A DNA stretch of 60,842 nucleotides from Scytalidium lignicola (Eukaryota > Ascomycota > Leotiomycetes). The stretch covers positions 1 to 60,842 of the forward strand of contig NCSJ02000263.1 in the NCBI GenBank assembly GCA_002812745.2. Reading direction: 5' to 3'. The first letter of the stretch is position 1. Every line of letters starts with the position of its first letter. The position numbers and the translations under genes were made by a program. Below are positions 34,233 to 46,500 of the stretch, one piece after another. The notes beneath the pieces are model-generated. The model did not search any database. It saw only the letters and a list, made by a program, of their open reading frames with translations, and was not told the origin of the DNA.

Positions 34233-34986
34233 TCGACAACTTACGATATCATAGTTGATCAAGAGTAGGAAGATAAAATCCAACATGGCGTGGGGTTTTG
34301 CGTTCAGCATCAATGGCTTAAGCTCCAAAGGCATTTTTGTGGCTCAGTACAGATATCTCCACTCTTTTTCGAAGCAGACGTAACTTACGTTACTTATGTA
34401 ATAAGAACTCCGATGTAGATAGCGGAGGCTCAATACCTGAGATCGAGATCCATGCTACGGAGAATGGAATCTTCAGAGAATCTAGGTTTGGGATGATTTT
34501 AAAAGATGGACCAAACTGCTGACTCTTCGATATCTAGAGCCACTTGATGGCTCGTGAGTAAGATATTTAAGTATTTAATTAAATGACAAGCTACGAAGTC
34601 TAATGAATATATAATTTTGTTGTACGATAAGGTTGCTAGGAAAATCGAAGTAGAATTGGTCAATTTTCCCTAAATTTTGAGCTTACAATGTAAATATTCT
34701 GATGCCTATCTCAAAATTCTCGTATATTACAATATCCAAATCAAAACTATTACCACCTTGTTATAGATGTCCAAGAAATGCTCATAATTGAACTCAAAGC
34801 AATATTCTCGAACACTGTCTTCAAATTGATAAGTAGCGCCGGAATCGGATATTTTCCTCTTGCAACCTCAACAAACTTACTAGACTGAGCCTCTTTAAAA
34901 TATGTCGAATCTCAAGAACTATCTCATACACAAAATATATGATTTCACCAAATAAACTGATTTATCTAGGCAGGTTAAATTGAGCC
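34233..34986. other. Intergenic spacer
   Basis: AT-rich 750 bp between two plus-strand genes. No gene, repeat or RNA gene is supported. Confidence 0.45.
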
Positions 34987-36143
34987 ATGGACGTCCCAGT
35001 CGCCGCCAATGTCCTTGGCACTATCGGCGCGGTATGCTGGTCCATCCAAGTGAGTCTTTCCATCCCATCGTCCTTTAAGCGTATCCTCCTTCAAGTCCTC
35101 TCATTCATATATTTTCTGCCTTAGCTCATTCCTCAAATAATAATCAACTACCGTCGACATGACACCGAAGGTCTACAGCAATCAATGATGTTACTCTGGG
35201 CCATGGCCGGTGTTCCGCTAGGGGTCTATAACGTCACGCTGAACTTCAATATCGCACTCAGGATTCAACCTCAGATACTAACAGTTCTGAGCTTAATTAC
35301 GTGGGGGCAGTGCTGGTATTATGAAAAAGTATGTACACGTTTATAAAACTCCTTCTTAATACATTTCCCAGAAATTCCTTGATAACCATGAGGTGTAGAA
35401 ATGGAGTGCCGTTAAGTGCTGCACTGCCGTTTGTGCCATTGGTGCTCTCTTTGGCGGTATTGAGGCTGCATTATTTTTCGCTCTTAAAGTAAGATATTCA
35501 AGTCCTATACGTGATACTCGCTGGATTTTAATCTGACAAAGATTTAGGCTGGATTGAGGGAACATAGACATTGGCCAGTTACATTGATGGGCGTAGTTTC
35601 GACAGTCTTGCTCTCAGCCGGAGTCCTCCGACATTACTACGATATATATATTCATCGTACTGTCCGAGGAATATCATTCATATTCGTCGGTATTGACGCA
35701 GCTGGGGATGTATTCTCTCTGATATCTGTGTGTAAGTTTTCAGTCCTCATTCCTTAGTATTCTGTAACCCGGAGCCTAACAGTCCAACATCAGTTTTCCA
35801 ACCTAAACTTGACATCCTCGGAATGGTCATCTATGCCACAGAATTTGTCCTTTGGATGGGTGTCTTTGCCTGTGGCGGATACTTCAACCTTGCCCCTTGG
35901 ATACGACAGAAGCTTCGTGCTAATGCTTCGCGGACAAGAGCCAATCATACTGCACAATTGAGTCCATCTGAACGGGATTATACCGATCAGGGCATCTCCA
36001 GCAATATCTATTTACAAGATCTCTCTTCTTCTAAATCAGTTTTCCGGACTCCATCCTCAGTTCTGGGGCGAAGTACCTCCCTGCCTGTGTCCTCAAGAGA
36101 CCAAACTTCTGGAGCTGTTCGAAGAACATCGACTCTACCTTGA
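34987..36143 (+). CDS. PQ-loop repeat membrane protein
   Basis: A seven-helix PQ-loop transporter-like protein, probably vacuolar/lysosomal by analogy with Ypq-type basic amino-acid exporters. Five exons (34987-35049, 35125-35328, 35399-35488, 35548-35731, 35794-36143) give 296 residues. The first PQ-loop is intact: CWSIQLIPQIIINYRRHDTEGL. The second repeat aligns as GVLRHYYDIYIHRTVRGIS, where the dipeptide that names the family (Pro-Gln) is replaced by Arg-His. A Ser/Thr-rich cytoplasmic tail of about 70 residues follows the last helix. The substrate is not known; cystine, basic amino acids or sugars are options in related families. Confidence 0.82.
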
Positions 36144-36763
36144 AATGACAATCGATGTATCCAATATGTATATACCTAGGACAAGATATTGCGTTACTAG
36201 TATGCCAACAGCATTAAATCTGCAGGCTATGAGGAATCTATGAAGACAAAAATATTTATCGGACGTCATACATTTGGAGTGGGATCTTTTGGGTCTATTG
36301 GCCACGTAAGGGACCCAAGTAGTACACCGGAGAGAAAATTGCCTCTTTAACTTGCCTTCTGCATGTTCAGCCAAGAGAGGGAGTATTATCAGAGGGGGGC
36401 ATTATCATTCAACGCCAGTACGGAAGCAAGAAGGCATGTTTAATTGGCTTTGACCCTGCAGATGGATTATCTCATAAAATCAACGCCAATATGTGATTCT
36501 TGGTGCTATAAAGTCATTAAAGATGGAAGGATTATATAAAAATGATTAGATGGTTTTGCATGTAGTTGCTTATTAACCCGATGATTGAAAAGTTATGAAG
36601 GAGGTCAAGCCATACCTTTTATCAACTCCACATATGTAAATCGGCAATGGAAGTCGAATCATTCTGCTATATAAAATAGACACTTATTAAAACTGGGGTT
36701 TTACCTACAGGTTCAATATTTACGGTCCCCTCAACGAAGAATTTACATCACCCACTTCCAAAC
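36144..36763. other. Intergenic spacer between convergent genes
   Basis: Contains the 3' flanks of the PQ-loop and SDR genes. Nothing else is seen. Confidence 0.45.
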
Positions 36764-37597
36764 TTACCAAGGATACTTCCCTGCCCCATGAATAAACGCA
36801 CCCACATCCGCATCCCTCTCTCCCTCAACAACAGCTAATAAGCTCTTCGCACTAGTATCTGCACCAAGCGCTCCAGCCTTTTTCCTCTTCTCGCGCTCTT
36901 CCGCCCCAGTCAAATTCGTAATAACATATCCCGGACAGAACGTCCAAATTTTAATCCCTTGCTCCCCCTTGCCGTATAACGCGTGGTGACATGCCGCCAA
37001 CATATTTAATCCAGACTTGCTGATTCTGTATGGCATAGCATCTACCATGCTATACGTATCATGCGGGTCTGACCGCATAGTGATAGAACCCAATCCCGAG
37101 GTAACATAGATGAGTCTTGGACCCTTAGGAGACGTGGATTTCTTAAGCAAAGGGATGAATGCTTCCGATACTAACGCCGGTCCAATGGTGTTTGTGTTTA
37201 AGGTATCTTCTAGCTGAGATTTTAGAGTGGAAGACTTGCTCACTATCCCAGCGTTGTTGATCAGGACGTCTAGGTGCCCGAAGCTCTTCTCCACTTCCGA
37301 TGCGGCTGCGGAAATGGTGGCTTCGTCTGTTACATCTAGCTGGAGGAGGGATAGTGAGCCTTTTGGTGGCGGAGATTCAGATTGCAGTTCTGAAAGAGCT
37401 TGTTTGCCTTTCTCGAGGGAACGGGCAGTCATGATAACATGGTAGTTTGGAGAAGCGTTAATGAGGGCGCGGGAGGTTTCAAACCCAATCCCGGAATTTG
37501 CTCCTGTTACGGTTAACATAGATGAACTTAAAGATAAGATACAGGTACTATTCATTGCATTACCTGTGATTAAGACGATTGTTTTCTCGAGTGCCAT
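36764..37597 (-). CDS. Short-chain dehydrogenase/reductase, carbonyl-reductase-like
   Basis: A soluble NAD(P)-dependent oxidoreductase. Two exons (37597-37564, 37503-36764) give 257 residues. Splicing joins MALEKTIVLIT to the cofactor motif TGANSGIG. The conserved NNAG, catalytic Ser in IYVTSGLGS and YRISK (YxxxK) are present, followed by FCPGYVITNLTG. The basic segment TARSLEKGK after the second strand favours NADPH. Length is normal. The 60-nt intron is a multiple of three and contains no in-frame stop, so an unspliced transcript would add 20 residues inside the Rossmann loop. The substrate is unknown. Confidence 0.88.
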   Translation of the reverse strand: MALEKTIVLITGNAMNSTCILSLSSSMLTVTGANSGIGFETSRALINASPNYHVIMTARSLEKGKQALSELQSESPPPKGSLSLLQLDVTDEATISAAASEVEKSFGHLDVLINNAGIVSKSSTLKSQLEDTLNTNTIGPALVSEAFIPLLKKSTSPKGPRLIYVTSGLGSITMRSDPHDTYSMVDAMPYRISKSGLNMLAACHHALYGKGEQGIKIWTFCPGYVITNLTGAEEREKRKKAGALGADTSAKSLLAVVEGERDADVGAFIHGAGKYPW

Positions 37598-38335
37598 TTT
37601 GAGTATCCCTGTCATCTCCTTGTTTGCAAATCTTGATGTGATATTGGAGCAATATTGTGAGGTTTTCTTGATCATTTATATCTCTCATCCTCAACCACCA
37701 AAAAAGGATATCAGGTTCAAACTAGACATGGATTTTGCAATAAATCCGTGACCCTGTTCTGGAGAATAGCGGCGATTAATAATGGTGACTTGTACTTGCA
37801 TATCAATTGCGGACTTTATCTCAAAAATCCGAACCCCTGCACTTTTTCCCACCCCGACCCGAATCGAGGACAAACCAACCATGGGGAGCAGAACATGAAT
37901 CTTGAATTAAGAGAACTAAACTTGCCAAAGGAATGCGACTTGCCTCAGAGCTAATACACCCGTACAATACACCAAGGCGTGCAAAGATAGCATAATTAAG
38001 CCAACTCATTTATGATTAGAACCAACTTTCTATCAAGCGTTTCCTCAGGCCCAGAAATGTCTAAAGGGTAGGCTTGAGCAATTCAATGCATTTTGAGATA
38101 TCCAAGAACAATTTGGCACAACTAGTCCAACTTAGGCCATCGTGCTATCAACACTGATCCAGTCNAAAAAAAAAAAACCTCCATTTCCCAAATACGATTA
38201 ACGAACCAGAAAATGTTGATCCAAGCGCATCACCAATGAGCCACATCCAATCAATATTGACGTTATTGGATGGTTGCCTAGCAAACAACAGACTGTGGCG
38301 ATTTCGATNCCCCCCTTCATCATAAGTTTGTCCGT
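37598..38335. other. Spacer between two minus-strand genes, with two N positions
   Basis: No gene is supported. Single undetermined bases at 38165 (before a run of A) and 38309 (before a run of C) mark unresolved homopolymers. Confidence 0.5.
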
Positions 38336-40689
38336 TCATTCCGACCCCGCTGTAACCAAATGCAGACCACCAGTAACATTCACACTAACATAACCATCAT
38401 CATATACTGCCGAATCCAACAACGCGCGCCCGTTCTGCCATGCAAGCTTCGAATCAACATACACACTGACGGAATCGCTCGCAACAGGCACCGAGATTGT
38501 TCCATTTGTCCCCTGAGGCGAACTAACGCTGATTGAAAATTGGGCCCCGGTCGTTGAGCTGTTCCAATTCACGGAAATCACATCATTGGGCGTAGGGACC
38601 TGCCCTCGCGCCCAAGTTATGTTTGCAGGATATGGTTTCACAGCCCACGTACTGAAGCCTGGCCCCGTGGGCTGCACGCCAAGCACGTAGTTAGTTAACG
38701 CTGGTACGATTCCAGTAGCCCATCCGTGGGCTAAAGACGTGTATCCCTGTTCATATAGTGAACCATTGTTCCCGATGCCTTCCCAGAATGTGCTGAAAGG
38801 GTCGTTAGTTGACATCCACCCGTAAAGACGCCTGATTTCCTCCAGAGCACTCTCGGCTACGCCGCTAGTGAAGCGTGCAGCAATTTCAAAAAATGAAATG
38901 AATGGATAAACACGTTGTGAAAAACCTGAGCTGAGGACATCATTGTCATAAAAGGCGTTGCCGTAGAAGTGATTCATATGAGTATCTATATATGAGAGGA
39001 CAGAAAGGGCCCTAGTCCGGTTTGCGACCCCGCTTAGGATGCTGATGCTGTTGCCATCCTGAGCATGAGTGGACCCAGGCTGAGTCGCAGAATCAAAGAA
39101 TGCGCCTACTGTGGTATCGTAAAGAATGTCGTTGATGGCGGCTGAAACATTTCGAGCTCGTGCTGACCAGCGAGCTGCATCAGCGTCGTGGCCTCCCAAG
39201 AATGATGCAATCGCAGCGGCGTTATCGAGTGCCAGAACATACAGCGCATTGTAATATGTTACTGCTCCAGTTCGAGGTAAGAATGCATAGTCACCATAGC
39301 TACCAGATACACCCAGGCCCTTGGTAATTAGTTGACTGCTTGTATTCGTCATAGTGGGGTAGAATGTATCTAGAACATTGACAATATTCTGGTAGTACTT
39401 TTGTATGTATTCTGTATCTCCCGTGTAGACGAACAGATCATAGCTGCATCTGACCCACCATAGAGGATAGTCAATCAATTGTAAAGTATAGTTATTACTG
39501 ATAACTGTAAGCTGGTTTCGTCCCTTTCAATTTCAAGAAGAACTCACATGCTAGCTGGAGGAATCCAGCCATCTGATCTTTGATGATCAGCCAAATCTGC
39601 AAGAACGTCCCGGGCGGCATCATGGGCATTGTGGCTCAGGTAGGAGGTTAGAGCTGAGACGCCAAGGTCACCGACGTATGGATCACGATCTCTCTTTGCG
39701 CCGTCGTGAATGACTAACTTTCCAACCAGTGTAGGGCTAGCAGAATTCCGAGGGTCGGTATCATTCGCTCGAAATATATCGGTGCATAAATCATTCGTGT
39801 ATACCGCATCATACCAGTACCTGTTCAGATCATCATCCGAACACTCAAACCAGCCGGTGAAAGTGTCGGGAGTGCCTAAGTAGCCAGCATAGTTCAATGT
39901 GACTAAACTAATTGATACCGTTCCATTCGGCGAGGTGTAAGGATAATCGGAGGCCATAGCATCGAGGTAAATCTTCAGATATCTAAACCCGTGGAGGCCA
40001 TCCGAGCAAACAGTGTTTCCTAGGAATTTGCAGCCGTATGTGTCAACCCATGCTGAAGGGCCTGATGGAACCACAATCTTGGAAGATATGTTGGATTATT
40101 ATCTAATGCCAAGTGAGGGGAATATAAGTAAAAAAATAGTGAGCCTACCTGGTCTGTCCCTGGAGTGATTGTGTCTCCCTGCGATTCTCAGTGAATTAAA
40201 TCTAGCAGTGGAATTCTAAGTCAAACTCACGTTATATGATCGGGTAAAGTCACTGGTGTTAGTGAGATATTCTAACGACTCTGAAAACGCCAACCTCAGA
40301 CCGGGGTTGTTATCTGAGGCTCCTGTAAAGTCAATAGACAACCACCCGGCAACATTCTGACCAAAGTCTATAACAATCGTGGGAGAAGTCTCATTGGAAC
40401 TAGCTCTAAAAAGAATGGTGGAGCCACTGCCCGTTGAAAGTAACCCAGTGGGATTCGTGACATTTCCTGCCGTATACTGCGATAAGATCTGGACAGGATG
40501 AACGAGAGTGGTTGGTGGAGAACGAACGTATCTCGACCAAGAATCAGTTATCTCATTATTTGATTTGATTGCATACTGAGATGGCTCCTGTGAGGAAGCA
40601 GATACTACCTCTATAATGAGTGTGAGCAAAAGAGCGAAGGACAGAACAGTCCAGCGGGGTCGCAACGTGACAATGAGTAGTCGCGTCAT
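38336..40689 (-). CDS. Secreted alpha-L-rhamnosidase (GH78-like)
   Basis: Predicted extracellular enzyme removing terminal L-rhamnose from pectic polymers or flavonoid glycosides. Four exons (40689-40231, 40178-40149, 40077-39548, 39497-38336) give 726 residues. An N-terminal hydrophobic segment (about 13-31) with a following ASS is a likely signal peptide. Beta-sandwich regions (IVIDFGQNVAGWLSIDF) lead to an (alpha/alpha)6 barrel with the GH78-typical HDGAKRDRDPYVGDLG, where acidic residues are expected to be catalytic, then LIDYPLWWVRCSYD and TFWEGIGNNGSLYEQGY followed by SLAHGWATG. A C-terminal beta domain ends the protein. Many N-x-S/T sequons fit secretion. Exon 2 is only 30 nt. It is smaller than some GH78 enzymes but within range. 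Confidence 0.88.
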
Positions 40690-43518
40690 TACTGGTGTAG
40701 TTAGCCAAGATATTCATGTTAGGTCCATTGATGCTGTTAAAAAGGTATTTCTGGAGAGTTTGATATGAATTCTTGAGGATAAAACTCACCACACTGGAGA
40801 TGTTTACATAGAGACTTGCTGGTAACTGGCTCCATCTGAAGTTCAACAAGCGGAGATAATTAACCAACCAGGGTCCAGTCAGCCGGAGCCAAGCGCCTAG
40901 ACAGCGGGTGGCTGCGCAGACGCTCTCTGTATCCCCAGTATTTTTTCTACGGACACTCACGAAACTCTATCCCCACGTCTCCTTTCCCTCTCCTCACCCT
41001 AGAACTCAACTCTACGATCGCAGCTAATTATAGATCCAGCCATCCTTTTCTAATCCTATCAGCACAAGTAAAGCGCAGGTTCATAGCGAATATATTTAGG
41101 ACATCAACATAATAAATTTTAAATCAGGAGGTGAAATGTTTTTCCCTTGGAGTTTTAGTTGGCCTACGATTCCTTTGTAGAAATTGTTAGGAAAGAGAGC
41201 TCTGTATATTCCATAAATGTGACTAAGGGATAAAACTTACTCCTAACTACTTATTAAAATCATTGCGAGATTCAAATTTATACATCTATGTTACATTGAA
41301 TACTGGTATAATATTTAGTCACAAAATTTCAACTTATTGTCGAAAATTAAATTTAATTAGAAGAGGAGAATACCTCGCAGAGCTCGACACGAAACTTTCA
41401 CGTTAAGAGCTGAAAATTGTAGAACTATAGTCTCCTCTAAACTATATATCTAACTCTAAGATCTGCTTACCATACTCATATATTTTTGTGACTTTATGCT
41501 CGTTTCAGTTGTAGAAAAACGAGCTTTCTTTAATGGTTAAGGCTGTTATGAGAATTGAGTAAAATAATGTCAAAAATTGAATTCGATACCATAATTCACT
41601 TTACCAGCTACATAGTATTTTCCTCTTCCATCCTTTCTACCTCTCCCAGCCTACCTTATGCAGTCTCTTGTTACCCTACCAGTTTTGCAGGTGTCTACAA
41701 TTTGCGAAGACCGTACTCTCAACACTACTCAACCTGTTAACATAAAGGTCTATCTAAGTTTTCGAGTTAAAACTATTAACGTTTAGTCATGCTAACACTG
41801 TACTAGTAAGTTAAGTATGTGAAAAGAGAGTGTGTTTGTAGCCGGACAACTTAATGGTGCTTGTGCAAACTGCCATTATAGCAGTGAAAGAGCTCGCTAC
41901 TCTTTCCGTAAGTTTTAACAGTTTGCAGATGAATTTACGGATGGCTATACTAAACGCAAGAATGTTTAGATGTCCGCAACCGTCCTCTAGTTATCTCTCG
42001 TAGGCCCTCGAGACTCAACACCTGTACACGGTGAGGGCTACAAACCTACAATGTCGAGAATAAAGTAAGCACGTCTTCTATACCCGGGTCATTGCATTAG
42101 AGGCTAATGATAGGATCCCAAGCCTCAAACCATAGCGGCATCCTCAATAGTAGACTTAGACCAAGTCGTTCACCTTACTGGAATCAAATGTCTATATGTC
42201 TCAGAAGCCTACGACTAGTCTTTGCGAGTCGATCTGAATGAAGTCGCAGAGATCCCACACGCTTGCTCATAGCTAAGTAGGTATGAAAGTCAATACCATG
42301 CTAAACTCACAATGCTGAATCAAAAACATAGAAACTGCTCTTCGTCAATTTCGAAATTCGCCATTTTGGCATTCAAGTTCGGCAGAAGTGTTATGCTGGA
42401 CTCCTATGGACATGATCCTCTTCGACAGACTCTCGCTGAAACAAGACATAGATGGTGCTCGAAATCTTGTTCTCAAAGGTGAGCGAAGCATAACGACGGT
42501 TTACCTTGACAAAATACGAGAGGTAACCTTGNTTTTTTTTGTTTTTTGAATCATACTCTGTATTCAGCTCTCCTATTTAAGTGCCTGTAGAGACTCCTCG
42601 AATTACAGTACACAGTTTCCTCCACTAATATTCCCATCATTTTGCATTCTACTAGTGGTATAGAAAATCATTCCGCCAGCAGCAGGGGAATCAACAGTAA
42701 ATGGATAAAAGAAAGAGCCTCATTTAAAAGCCATGCTCGAACAACTCAATTCTTATACGTCCATCACTCTGTAGCTTTGTCTACTGTCTTGTATTGTACT
42801 ATTGATTATGACTTTTGTTCTTCAGTAAGTTAATCCTTCATTTTAATGTCTGTTTTTAGGGGGTTTAGAGTAGTCTGCGTATAAAATGTTTTGTTAACAG
42901 TTTGACATATATGTTTGTTAGCAATCTAACGTGTCAAAAGCACGTTGATTAAATGTTAAAATATCAATTTATTATATTGTACGATCGTAATCAATCTTTA
43001 GGGCTATAAACTATTGTCAGGCAAGAGAATGGAGTGAGGAGGCTTATTTTCTATCGTAAAGGTGTAATATATAAGGGTCATTACTTCCTTATGTTATCGA
43101 TATCTGTATGTGTGTTGTGGAGGCCTGAAAAGTTGATTTTCGATGTGCGACACGTTAAATTGATGAAGAATTTAATCGTGCAACGCTTGACTCAATCTTG
43201 GCTTTACAGACTTCTCACGGAGAAAAGGCTGGTTTTGTGTTTAAACAAGAGTCCGTCCATTTGTATCGCCCAAAACAGACTAGCTGGTCTCAGCGGGTCT
43301 CGCAACTGGACCTGTCAAAAAATCCGAAGGCGGTGAAGCTAAAGTGGTTTTGGGAACGCGTCCACGCCCTCCATTTTCTACTTGTCGCGTATTCTGCCAT
43401 CGCGCGGCGAGAAAGTCCGTCTGGAGCATTCAGTATATATCGTGGAGGATAGATGTGGATAGGGGATGAGTTATAGGGAGGTTACATGTGTTCTCAACTC
43501 CAAGTCGAGTGAGCAGCC
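40690..43518. other. Long AT-rich intergenic spacer
   Basis: About 2.8 kb between divergent genes (GH78 and Rif1). No gene is supportable; stops are dense in all frames. There is one undetermined base at 42532 before a run of T. The region from about 41040 to 43000 is markedly AT-rich. No terminal repeats or transposase-like frames were seen. Confidence 0.5.
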
Positions 43519-46500
43519 ATGGTGCAGCCAGCGCCAGACGTCGAAATACTGCCCAATATCCCAAGGCCTCCAACACCTCCACGAGGGTCAGAAAGAAGTG
43601 CAGCAAAGCAGCTAGTCGGTCGCATTTTATCGGACGATTCCAAATCTACGGCGTCACTCCATACTAGTCGCTCCTCGGGTATCGAGCCTCTGATTGGTAC
43701 TCCTACTTCTTCTCGGAAGAAGGTTGGTTGGTCTGAATGGACAGAGTATAAGGACCCTCCAGTGGATTCTTCCCCGAACACAGCAGGTTTAACTATCAAG
43801 CCGAATCCTCTACCGTCTTCTGTAGAGAAAAAACCTATAAAATCGATACTTAAGCCCTATAACGGGAGCATTCCTCATGATCTTAGTCTAGGTATCAATC
43901 CGAAATTCTCCCCGCCTTACACATTTCCGAATCTCGCGACGATGCTCGAGTCAACGGTCCAACAGTTGGCTGGGAGGGATCGGAGTTCTAGGATGGATGC
44001 ATACACGACACTTTCTGGAGCGTTGAAGGCATCAGATAACGTTCCAGATATACGAGCATTAAAGGATAAGATGGGACTTCTCACGCAGTTCATTCAGCGA
44101 GATTTGTCTGCAAAGACACCGACCGGTACACCTGATACTGGTCTTATTGTTAACGCCCTTGTTCTACTCTCAAGTTTCCTTCAAAAATCTACCATTACTG
44201 AGCTTTTAAACACGGAATTCAGCGTTGCTATTGTTGAACACTGCACCAAGACGTTGGAGGATCCAGAGCCATCTAAGGATATAGTCAAACATCTTATGTT
44301 TATTATTGCGCAACAAAATTTCTCAGCAAAAATTATGAACTCGGATAGGGTTGGGAGATTGATCAAAGCAGTACATGGCATTGAGAGTCATGTAAAGGGG
44401 AAGAGTATCGCCATGGGGCGTATCGACATATACCGAAACCTTCTTCGTCAGTCGCGGACTCACATGTTGGCTAATACAGAGTGGGTTCGAGATCTCTTCA
44501 CAGATATGTTGAGCACCATCCCACAAATACGATCAGCTGCAATTACGTTTGGTTTAGAAGCATCATTGCTGCTCGGTACAGAAGTCCAAGCATCTCGTGC
44601 TGTTATGGACCTCTGCCTCTGGGAGGGAGATGATTCGTCAATAAAGTATGCGGAGTTTTATGCTGGCCGTCTAAAACAGATGGTCCGGAAAAAGCAAGAT
44701 GGGTCTAGCGTTCCTCATATATGGAGCGTTGTTGTATTGTTCCTTCGCTGCCGCCCACATCAGTTGGAAAAATGGGTATTCATGAAATTATGGCTTGAGA
44801 TCATCCAGGAATGCTTTAATAGCAGTGACTTGGCAACAAAGTTAGAGGCGAATTATGCATGGAATTGCCTCGTCTTTGCGGTTCGACCTGACGAAAGGAC
44901 AGCCACCAACCTTGTTAAAACCCTTGCTCAGCCTCTGAGCTCACAACTCAAACGGAAAGACATACGCAAAGTAGGCGGCAACAACAAATCCAGGAGAACG
45001 ACGATCGGAAGCGTTTGTAATCTATTGTATTACTGTTTTAAGCCCAGCTCCACCACAACACAACTTAATCAGTATTGGGATGCTTATGTTGTTCCATTAG
45101 TGAATGGGACTTTAACACCTCAAAATTCAGAAAACAACCCCGAAATTGTTGCACAGGATATGGCTGATGCTTGCCATATTCTGAAAGGCTTGTTTGACTC
45201 TACTACTCCGAGAATATGGAAAGAAACACGGGCTGCGGAGCCGAGGACTATGGATTCGACGGAACTTCCAGCGCTTGATTCAAAGTGGCTCCGTAGTAAC
45301 ACCACAAGAGTTTTTGATATTCTGACGCCATTGATCGAAAGGCTCTTTTGGACATTTGCTTCACCGTCAAGTGATATCTCGCGGTTGTGGAGGTCTTATA
45401 TTAATTCAGTCGCTTCCGCAGGTATCAAAGAAGTCAAGGTTTCAATTGATACGATGTCTGTTGTTGCTTCGATCTTCAATATCCTTCATAAGATATGGCA
45501 TGCAGGGCCCGGCAATCCACTTCTTGGGAAGACTCCTGAAGGCAGGCCCTCACACAACTTCCTCAGCAGCTTTAGTGGCTTGATATTGCCTGTTATCGAA
45601 GGTCTTGGACTGCTTCCATTTACCGAAAGACTTTTATCAATGGGCCAACAAGACATGTTTGTTGTTATTGCCACGCCATCTCAAAGACCACCGCAATCAA
45701 GAGGAGAGATGAGATCTCCATTCCATCATTTGTTCATATTACTGTCGGATCCCTCAGCTGGTCTTGAATATGATAGTAAATATTTGCAGATAGCCCGAAG
45801 TCTTCTCTCACCATTTTTTGATGCGAGAAAGTCAAACAAATCTCGAATTGACCTAGTACAGGATCTTTTACAACTACTTCCTGCACAGACCTCGGAGGCA
45901 TGCACGCATATTTGGCTCGTTCTAGCCGAGATTTCGAGATCAGCGACAGAAAAGGCAGACGAGCATAGCACTGGAGGTAGTTCTAGTAATGATGAACCAC
46001 TTGGCATCCAGTACCGAAACCTAGTTAAGGTTCTAGATATTGGTATTGAGGTTTCTGGAGATGAGCCTCCTCTCGCTTGGCATGCTCTTTTTGAAACGGT
46101 GATGAACTCAGCTTTAATAGACGCCGGTGATGGTGGAAAGGCAATTGGTGTTATTGAGCCTCTGGCTCGCGTCCTTCTAGCTCGCATATCATCGAATGAT
46201 GACCCAGCTCGGATTTCAGGACTAGAGTATTGCCAAATTCTATGTAATGCGGTGACATACCCCAAGAACCGTCAGGCACTTGATGGTGCTCGGAGACGTC
46301 TATGGGGGGTATCAAACCCGGGCCAGAAGGACTCTTCTCTCGATCCTTATAACTATCTCTACCAGTATATCTGTGTGACATTGGAAACTGCATATATGTC
46401 GTTCGACACGTTAAAGGTATCTCAATATGTTGCGTTATTAACTACTATCAACAAGTTGTTAGACCGTTGTCCTCGTGGTAATGTGCTAAACCTTCTTGCG

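Noticed and set aside
40690..43518. Transposon remnant in the long AT-rich spacer
   Set aside because: I saw no terminal repeats, target-site duplications or reverse-transcriptase/transposase-like frames.
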